Source: Methanobacteriota archaeon | Lineage (GTDB): Archaea > Thermoplasmatota > Thermoplasmata > RBG-16-68-12 | Direction of reading: 5' to 3' | Length of the DNA stretch: 12,084 nt | Assembly: GCA_005878515.1 (NCBI GenBank) | Contig: VBLZ01000104.1 | Coordinates: 1-12,084, forward strand | Shown here: positions 6,890 through 12,084 of the stretch, piece after piece | Numbering within the stretch: the first letter of the stretch is position 1 | Layout: each line of letters starts with the position of its first letter | The notes under the pieces: model-generated | Told to the model about the DNA's origin: nothing | What the model saw: only the letters and a program-made list of their open reading frames with translations | The model's database searches: none | Position numbers and translations under genes: made by a program

Positions 6890-7786
6890 TCAGCGAATCG
6901 CGTGGAACAGGAACGGCGCCACGAGATACAAGATGACGTTCCCGAGACTGTGGCTCAGGATGACGCCCCAGAGGTTCCGCGTTCTTAGGACGATAAACCC
7001 ATAGAAAAGCCCAACCGCGAACACGAAGACGAGGTCGACCCCGCTGAGGAAGAAGATGTGGAGCGACGCGAAGATCGCGGTGACGTAGAGCAGGCCGCCG
7101 CGCCTTCCGAGGCCGTCTACCGCCCGTTTCAGCAGGATGGCACGGAAGATGAGCTCCTCGGAGAAGCCCGTGGCGAAGAAGATGACGAGGCCTCCGATGA
7201 CGACCGAGCTCACGGTTAGACTTTCAATCCACGCGTCGGGTCGCAGAATGAAGAACTCCACCAGCCCCAGGGCGATTCCGGTGAGCGCGATCGCGGTCTG
7301 CTGTACGATCTCCGGCCACCGCTGGAGGGCCAGACCGAGGTCTCGCGGCCGCAATCGTTGCACATACGCGACTGCCGCGACGGAGACGAGGAGGGGCACG
7401 CTTACGAGCGCAAGCCACGGGATTGTGTTCAGCGGATTCGTCACGGGATCTGGGAAAGCCGCGGTCGGCACGAGTCCGAGGAAATTGTACCGCGGGACCG
7501 CGAGGGAGAAGACCCGAACGAGGGAGGCCAGACTCGCCGCGACGAGGAGCGGCGAGAGCGTCGCGTCCTTCGGCTGAATCACGACCGAGAGGAACATCAG
7601 CGTGAACACGAGGAGGATGTGGATCGAAAGACCGATCGACTGGAACGGCCGCTCCAGTCCCGTCGACCCGCCGGGGATCGCGATGAGCACCTCCGCCGCG
7701 ATCACCGCCGCGAGGTACGCGAGGAGATACGGCCACCGGGAGGTCCGAACGGACTCGACATGGGGCGTCGCGATCGCCGTGGCCAT
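6890..7786 (-). CDS. CPBP-family intramembrane metalloprotease
   Basis: A polytopic membrane protein of 298 residues with about eight hydrophobic segments. The three CPBP (CAAX protease and bacteriocin-processing, Abi) motifs are intact: EELIFR (E210, E211, R215), FASLH (F239-H243) and HSLGN (H279, N283). Members are intramembrane proteases, with Rce1 cutting prenylated CAAX proteins; prokaryotic ones process peptides or have unknown targets. I prefer ATG 7786, with GGAG five bases before it. A GTG two codons upstream (7792) would overlap the flippase stop as GTGA. Either way it is translationally coupled to the flippase gene and probably shares its mRNA. The substrate is unknown; with a flippase and an ABC ATPase upstream, an envelope-linked role is a reasonable inference. 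Confidence 0.88.
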   Translation of the reverse strand: MATAIATPHVESVRTSRWPYLLAYLAAVIAAEVLIAIPGGSTGLERPFQSIGLSIHILLVFTLMFLSVVIQPKDATLSPLLVAASLASLVRVFSLAVPRYNFLGLVPTAAFPDPVTNPLNTIPWLALVSVPLLVSVAAVAYVQRLRPRDLGLALQRWPEIVQQTAIALTGIALGLVEFFILRPDAWIESLTVSSVVIGGLVIFFATGFSEELIFRAILLKRAVDGLGRRGGLLYVTAIFASLHIFFLSGVDLVFVFAVGLFYGFIVLRTRNLWGVILSHSLGNVILYLVAPFLFHAIR

Positions 7787-7788
7787 GA

Positions 7789-9138
7789 TCACTCCAGGGG
7801 TTGCCCCAGGAATGGTTCCGAGGGGACCGCCTCGTACGCTTGCCGGGCCTCGAGGTACAAGTACGGAGTTGCGGCGACTTGGCCGATTACGTAGGCGTAT
7901 GCGAGTCCGTCAATCCCCAGGTCGGGATTCTGCAATAGAAACCGTCCGAGGCCAAGGGTGATCGAGGTGACGATCGTCGCGGAGATGATCAGCGGGAGCG
8001 TCCTCTTCCGGACGCGGACACGGGTCCCGAGGATCCCATTCAGGAAGACCGGAATCGACGCGAACATCATGATGCGGAGCGGGGTCACCGCGTTGTCCGC
8101 GTATGCGGGATTCCCGCCCCCGAACAATCGCAACATCGGGTCGGAGAAGATCCACAGGACCGCCATCGCGGGTAGGAGGAGGGACACGCTCAACAGGATG
8201 GCCTGTCGTTCGCCGCGGCGGCGGTCCACATTCTTGTGGGATGCCTCCGCATAGAACGATGTGAACGCCGCCCCGGGGATGATGTAGAGGAGGCTCACGA
8301 CGATCAGCGCGATGTAGAAGTAGGCCGCGTGGGAAGGTCCGTCGTTCGGTCCCAGCGTGTCGTAGATCAGGGCCGTCGGAAGGAGGACCCCGGCCGACCC
8401 AATAACGGCCGCGGCATAGTTGCCCAAAGAAAAGCGGAGGATTGGTCGGACTCGGTCGAATCGAAAATCCAATCGCGGTCGATACTTCGGCACGGCCCGC
8501 GGGATCAGGATGAACCCGAGGACGGCCACGCTCACGCCGAAGGAGAGGGCGAGGGAGAGGAAGACGCCCGCGCGGCCGGAGAGGAAGACGACGACGCCGA
8601 GGGCCACGGGGATCTTGAGGAGCGCGAAAATCGTGAGCCGGACGGTCTGCATCTCTGCCCGACGCATGGCGATGGACGTGCTGTCCAGAATCGGAGCCAG
8701 GCCGATGGTCACCGTGCAAAGGACGATCGTCAGGATGTAGGGCGGATCCTGCAGGACGAAGGCCAGGCTGGGGATCAACACCGGCAGCACCGCGAGGAAG
8801 ACAAGGCTGAGGGCGAAGGTCACGACGCCGGAAAGCGTGAGGCCCGCGTTCACCAGCGCGGACTTGTCCTCGGTCTCCGGCAGGTAGCGGATCAGCCCGA
8901 CGCCGATCCCGAGGTTGCCGAGGACTCCGACGAAACCCAGGGTCGAGAACAGCGTGATCGCGGCCCCGATGTCCGCCTGTTGATACCGGATCGAGACGAT
9001 GAGCCAGAAGAAGAAGCCCAGTCCGCTCGCGATCACGGAGGTGAGCATGATGAAAATCGCGTTGCGGTACAATGAGCCTTTGACTTGGTCCCATCCGCGG
9101 CCGACGAGCCGGACCAGCTGGTCGCGTGCGGTATTCAT
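7789..9138 (-). CDS. Polysaccharide/oligosaccharide flippase, MOP superfamily
   Basis: This 449-residue protein is almost wholly membrane-embedded, with about 12 hydrophobic segments from residue 25 (FIMLTSVIASGLGFFFWLIV) to 430. The family features are the N-terminal long paired helices, the short basic cytoplasmic loop SIAMRRAEMQ (155-164), the central break around residues 215-235 and the late G-x-x-G-x-A-like GIDGLAYAYVIGQ (408-420). Such proteins (Wzx/RfbX-like) flip lipid-linked glycans across the membrane; in archaea they are tied to surface glycans and N-glycosylation. It starts at ATG 9138, 45 bases after the ABC ATPase stop. A weak TATA-like CCTTTAT (9177-9171 read on the minus strand) lies in that gap and might provide a second promoter. 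The right-edge sugar epimerase fits the same glycan theme. Confidence 0.85.
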   Translation of the reverse strand: MNTARDQLVRLVGRGWDQVKGSLYRNAIFIMLTSVIASGLGFFFWLIVSIRYQQADIGAAITLFSTLGFVGVLGNLGIGVGLIRYLPETEDKSALVNAGLTLSGVVTFALSLVFLAVLPVLIPSLAFVLQDPPYILTIVLCTVTIGLAPILDSTSIAMRRAEMQTVRLTIFALLKIPVALGVVVFLSGRAGVFLSLALSFGVSVAVLGFILIPRAVPKYRPRLDFRFDRVRPILRFSLGNYAAAVIGSAGVLLPTALIYDTLGPNDGPSHAAYFYIALIVVSLLYIIPGAAFTSFYAEASHKNVDRRRGERQAILLSVSLLLPAMAVLWIFSDPMLRLFGGGNPAYADNAVTPLRIMMFASIPVFLNGILGTRVRVRKRTLPLIISATIVTSITLGLGRFLLQNPDLGIDGLAYAYVIGQVAATPYLYLEARQAYEAVPSEPFLGQPLE

Positions 9139-9183
9139 CGGGCTGCCTGTGTCGCAAATCGCGAACGTGGATAAAGGCTTCGC

Positions 9184-9849
9184 TCACGCACGGCGAGAGA
9201 GGGTTCCGTTCTCCAGATGATACGCTGTCGCAGCGAGCCCGGGGACCGCGGCGTCGTGGCTCGCGACGACGAGGGCCGTGCGGAAGGAAGTCCGGGCGAG
9301 TTCGAACGCGGCGAGAACTGCGGCGCTCCCTTTCCCATCCAACGCAGCGGTCGGCTCATCGGCCAGGATCACTTTCGGACCGTTCGCGAGGGCGCGGGCC
9401 ACCGCAACGCGCTGCGCCTCCCCGACGGAAATCTCCTTCGGTCGCCGGGTGGCGAGGCGAGTAAGTTGGAATGCCGCAAGCAGGTCGGCCACACGCGCAT
9501 CGGCCGGCTTCCGAGCGAGTCGCAACGGCAACGCGACGTTCTCCTCGACGGTGAGATCGTCGATGAGGTTGTGGGTCTGGAAGACAAACCCCACATCATG
9601 GAGGCGGATCTTCGCGAGGTCGGATTCCTTCAGACGCGAGATCTCCTTCCCGCCGATCGCCACGGAACCACGACTCGGCACGTCGAGCCCGCCGAGGAGC
9701 GATAGGAGGGTGGTCTTCCCGCTGCCGTTCGGCCCGAAGACGAGGATTGCCTCCAAGGCGGCCACGTCGAGGTCCACGCCGCAGAGGACGTCCGCGCGAC
9801 CATCGTAGCTCTTCCAGAGGTCGCGCGCTCGCACGACGAGCTCGGCCAT
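9184..9849 (-). CDS. LolD/MacB-like ABC transporter ATPase with altered signature motif
   Basis: A 221-residue ATPase of the LolD/FtsE/MacB type, the group that works with MacB/LolC/FtsX-like permeases in mechanotransmission, lipoprotein release or peptide export. Motifs are Walker A GPNGSGKTT (39-47), Q-loop FVFQ (Gln91) followed by the group-typical HNLIDDLTVEENV, Walker B VILADE (160-165), D-loop AALD and switch His198. The signature reads ISVGE (140-144) in place of the usual LSGGQ/E, so the first Gly of the pair is Val while Ser and the second Gly remain. I chose ATG 9849 over an in-frame ATG at 9861, since MAELVVRARDLW is the normal family beginning. No permease gene is adjacent; the next gene on the strand is the flippase. 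It is divergent from the M3 peptidase, with about 130 bases between starts. Confidence 0.88.
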   Translation of the reverse strand: MAELVVRARDLWKSYDGRADVLCGVDLDVAALEAILVFGPNGSGKTTLLSLLGGLDVPSRGSVAIGGKEISRLKESDLAKIRLHDVGFVFQTHNLIDDLTVEENVALPLRLARKPADARVADLLAAFQLTRLATRRPKEISVGEAQRVAVARALANGPKVILADEPTAALDGKGSAAVLAAFELARTSFRTALVVASHDAAVPGLAATAYHLENGTLSRRA

Positions 9850-9967
9850 CGTGCGGTCCATCGGGTTCTTCCGGGAAAAACGTTCGCGCGAGCAATCGAT
9901 TTTCTTCGTGCCTCGAGAATCTCGGTCCGCCGCGAAGGTTCAAAGCCCCATATGCGCGATTGCCCCC

Positions 9968-9973
9968 GAGGTG
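9968..9973 (+). promoter_or_regulatory. Shine-Dalgarno (GAGGTG) deciding the M3 peptidase start
   Basis: GAGGTG lies six bases before a TTG at 9980 that opens MSEPPAEGARLSSPK. No comparable site precedes the other in-frame starts: GTG 9851, which almost touches the divergent ATPase start, GTG 9908, or GTG 9971, which is part of this site. The site therefore favours TTG 9980. Confidence 0.5.
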
Positions 9974-9979
9974 TGCCCT

Positions 9980-11956
9980 TTGTCGGAACCGCCAGCCGAA
10001 GGCGCTCGACTCTCTTCGCCGAAATTGCTCTTCGCGACGACGCCCGCGGAATTCACGCGCGTGTTCCGAAAGGATCTCGGAACGTGTCGCGTTCTCCTTG
10101 CCAAGATCATCGACGTCGCCGGTCAGCGGACGATCGAGAACACGCTCGTGCTGTTCGACGAATTGTCCCGTCGGCTCGAAGAACTGCTCTCCCAGCCGAA
10201 GTTCCTCTTTGACGTCCATCCGGATCCCTTGATGCGTCAGGCGGGAGACGAAGCGTTTCAGGAGGCCGACCGTTTCGCCACGGAGTTGAGCTTGAACCGC
10301 GAGTTGTACGATCGCCTCGCGGCGGTCGACGTCTCGCGCGAGCCGGAGGCCACCCGCTACGCGGTGACGAAGATCCTCCGGGATTTCCACTTGGCCGGCG
10401 TGGACCGCGACGACGCGACGCGGGCCCGCGTGAAGGCGTTGCGCGATGAGATCACGGCGATCGGACAGGAATTCGACAAGAACATCCGGGAGGACGTTCG
10501 CTCCGTCCGCGTCGCACCGGCCGACCTCGAGGGCCTCCCCGAGGATTTCGTGAAGGCGCATCCACCCGGGGACGACGGCAAGGTCGCGATCACGACGAAC
10601 TACCCGGACTCCGTCCCCGTGTTTCGCTATGCCCGCAAGGAATCCGTCCGGCACGACCTGATGAAGGAGTACCTGAACCGGGCGCATCCCGCGAACCTCG
10701 ACGTCCTCGCGCGGCTGATCGGAAAGCGCGACGAGCTCGCGCACCTTCTGGACTACGAACACTTCGCGACGTACATCACGGCGGACAAGATGATCGGGAC
10801 CGCGGAGGCGGCGCAGGCGTTCGTGTCCAAGGTCGCGGGCGTCGCCGAGCCGCGCGCGCGGGACGACTACGAGGAACTGCTCGCCCGGAAGCGTCGCGAT
10901 GTCCCGCGGGCGAACGCGCTCGAGCGCTGGGACCTGAACTACTACACCGAAGTCGTGCGCGCCGAATCGTACGCCTTCGACGCGAAGTTGCTCCGTCCGT
11001 ATTTCGAGTTCCGGAAGGTCCGGGCCGGACTGTTCTCGATCACGAGCCGGATATTCGGGGTGCGGTATCGCCGGGTTTCGGGGACCCCGGTCTGGCATCC
11101 GTCCGTGGAGGTCTACGACCTCTACCGCGGCCGTCGGCGTCTGGGTCGATTCTATCTCGACCTCCACCCACGCAAGGACAAGTACACGCATGCGGCCGCC
11201 GCGGTGCTCGTCATCGGGACGGCCGGACATCGGCTCCCGCAGGCGGCGCTCATGTGCAACTTCCCCGAGCCGGACGCGGGCCATGGACCCGCGCTGATGG
11301 ACTTCTCCGAGGTGGAGACGTTCTTCCACGAGTTCGGCCACCTCTTGCACAGCCTCCTGTCCGGCGGAGTCCGCTGGGGGCGGAACGCGATGGGCGGCAT
11401 CGAATGGGATTTCGTCGAGGCGCCGTCCCAGATGTTGGAGGAATGGGTGCGTGATCCCGAGGTCTTGCAGACGTTCGCCCTCCACTACGAGACGAGCGAG
11501 CCCGTTCCCGAGGATCTCATCGCCCAGATGCGGCGCGCCGAGGCATTCGGACGAGCCTACGAGGTCCAACGCCAGCTGCTCTACGCGACGTTGTCGCTCC
11601 TGTACTACACGCGGGACGCCGGGGGGATCGACACGACCGCGGTGCTGCGGGAGGCCCATTCCCGGTTCCCGCTCATTCCCCATTTCGAAGGGACCCACTT
11701 CCAGTGCAACTTCGGCCACCTGAACGGATACTCGGCGATCTATTACACGTACATGTGGTCCCTCGTCATCGCGAAGGACCTGTTCAGTCGGTTCCGGGCG
11801 CACGGATCGCTGCTCGACCCGGTGGAAGCGGAGCGGTACCGGGATCGCATCCTCGGACGGGGAAGCGAGAAGCCCGCAGCCGATTTGGTGCGGGACTTCC
11901 TCGGCCGCGAGATGGGGTTCGGACCGTTCGAGGTGTGGCTCCGAGAGGCCGGTTGA
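9980..11956 (+). CDS. M3-family zinc metallopeptidase (thimet oligopeptidase/Dcp-like)
   Basis: From TTG 9980 the protein has 658 residues, close to the usual 650-700 of the M3A group. It is a soluble cytoplasmic peptidase that cleaves short peptides. The zinc site is HEFGH (450-454; His450, Glu451, His454) with the third ligand Glu480 in DFVEAPSQMLEEW. Other family marks are YDLYRGRRRLGRFYLDLHPRKDKY before the site, at about 376-399 (written here only as its key residues Y-D, G-x-F-Y-L-D-L and R-K-D-K-Y matter), and the C-terminal tyrosine cluster YSAIYYTYMW, which helps bind substrate. The N-terminal half is helical, as in the channel-forming part of thimet oligopeptidase. The frame stays open upstream to 9851, but that start would collide with the divergent ATPase gene. 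It likely recycles peptides left by the proteasome and other proteases. It is convergent with the epimerase gene. Confidence 0.92.
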   Translation: MSEPPAEGARLSSPKLLFATTPAEFTRVFRKDLGTCRVLLAKIIDVAGQRTIENTLVLFDELSRRLEELLSQPKFLFDVHPDPLMRQAGDEAFQEADRFATELSLNRELYDRLAAVDVSREPEATRYAVTKILRDFHLAGVDRDDATRARVKALRDEITAIGQEFDKNIREDVRSVRVAPADLEGLPEDFVKAHPPGDDGKVAITTNYPDSVPVFRYARKESVRHDLMKEYLNRAHPANLDVLARLIGKRDELAHLLDYEHFATYITADKMIGTAEAAQAFVSKVAGVAEPRARDDYEELLARKRRDVPRANALERWDLNYYTEVVRAESYAFDAKLLRPYFEFRKVRAGLFSITSRIFGVRYRRVSGTPVWHPSVEVYDLYRGRRRLGRFYLDLHPRKDKYTHAAAAVLVIGTAGHRLPQAALMCNFPEPDAGHGPALMDFSEVETFFHEFGHLLHSLLSGGVRWGRNAMGGIEWDFVEAPSQMLEEWVRDPEVLQTFALHYETSEPVPEDLIAQMRRAEAFGRAYEVQRQLLYATLSLLYYTRDAGGIDTTAVLREAHSRFPLIPHFEGTHFQCNFGHLNGYSAIYYTYMWSLVIAKDLFSRFRAHGSLLDPVEAERYRDRILGRGSEKPAADLVRDFLGREMGFGPFEVWLREAG

Positions 11957-11965
11957 GTCGGCCCC

Positions 11966-12084
11966 TCAATGTGCCTGCGCCCGATACCATGCGAGGGTCC
12001 GCTCGAGGCCTTGGCGAATGGACGTCCGCGGAGCGAAGCTGAGTTTCTCGGCGGCCTTCGTGATGTCGGCGCGCGAATCGCGGA
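11966..12084 (-). CDS. NAD-dependent sugar epimerase/dehydratase, C-terminal end (partial)
   Basis: Only the last 38 residues are in the window, read from codon 12082 to the TGA at 11966. The peptide runs RDSRADITKAAEKLSFAP and then RTSIRQGLERTLAWY, ending RAQAH. This matches the typical tail of extended short-chain dehydrogenases acting on nucleotide sugars, such as UDP-glucose 4-epimerase: a 'D-x-[ST]-K-A-x-x-x-L-G-[FW]-x-P' substrate-side motif followed by 'G-L-x-x-[TV]-x-W-[YF]'. The exact sugar cannot be told from this fragment. Its stop lies nine bases from that of the convergent M3 gene. The 5' part lies beyond the right edge. Confidence 0.8.
   Translation of the reverse strand, partial: RDSRADITKAAEKLSFAPRTSIRQGLERTLAWYRAQAH

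Noticed and set aside
9851..9979. Longer M3 peptidase starting at GTG 9851
   Set aside because: That start lies one base beyond the divergent ATPase start, and the added residues do not resemble the M3 N-terminus; GAGGTG supports TTG 9980.
9596..11803. 735-codon open frame antisense to the M3 peptidase and ATPase start
   Set aside because: It lies opposite well-supported M3 and ABC proteins, is full of Arg, Glu and Val from mirrored GC-rich codons, and shows no domain. It is a by-product of codon bias.

Overview
The window is GC-rich chromosomal DNA, most likely from an archaeon and probably a high-GC member of the Thermoplasmatota. The signs are PKD-domain surface proteins rich in N-x-S/T sequons, GGAGGTG-type Shine-Dalgarno sites beside what looks like a leaderless gene with an AT-rich promoter box about 25 bases before its ATG, non-ATG starts, and an archaeal-looking RelE-like small protein. 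The phylum is an inference from gene style; there is no rRNA or other marker gene in the window.

Left third, plus strand (1-6093): two adjacent extracellular proteins followed by an ABC-transporter ATPase. The first protein is cut by the left edge and carries four PKD domains. The second is complete and has a short acidic cytoplasmic head, one membrane helix and one PKD domain. Both end in the same large, Trp/Tyr-rich C-terminal domain, which I cannot assign to a known family. The ATPase is a MalK/UgpC/PotA-type importer subunit with a C-terminal TOBE-like region. The gaps are short (74 and about 100 bases) and show no obvious promoter, so the three may form one surface-capture-and-import unit whose permease and binding-protein genes lie outside the window.

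Middle (6112-6844, minus strand): a compact two-gene cassette, a small winged-helix protein directly abutting a RelE/ParE-like protein, preceded by a perfect 15-base AT-rich palindrome placed where a TATA box would be for a leaderless transcript. It has the layout of an autoregulated toxin-antitoxin module with an unusual winged-helix partner. A 32-codon reading frame of doubtful status follows it.

Right-centre (6890-9849, minus strand): a likely operon of a LolD/MacB-like ABC ATPase without an adjacent permease, a MOP-superfamily polysaccharide flippase, and a CPBP-type intramembrane protease whose start overlaps or abuts the flippase stop. This suggests envelope or glycan work.

Right end: a divergently transcribed M3-family metallopeptidase (9980-11956, thimet-oligopeptidase-like), convergent with only nine bases between stops to the 3' end of an NAD-dependent sugar epimerase/dehydratase gene that continues past the right edge. 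No RNA genes, CRISPR arrays, insertion sequences or attachment sites were seen. No stretch over 300 bases lacks a gene.
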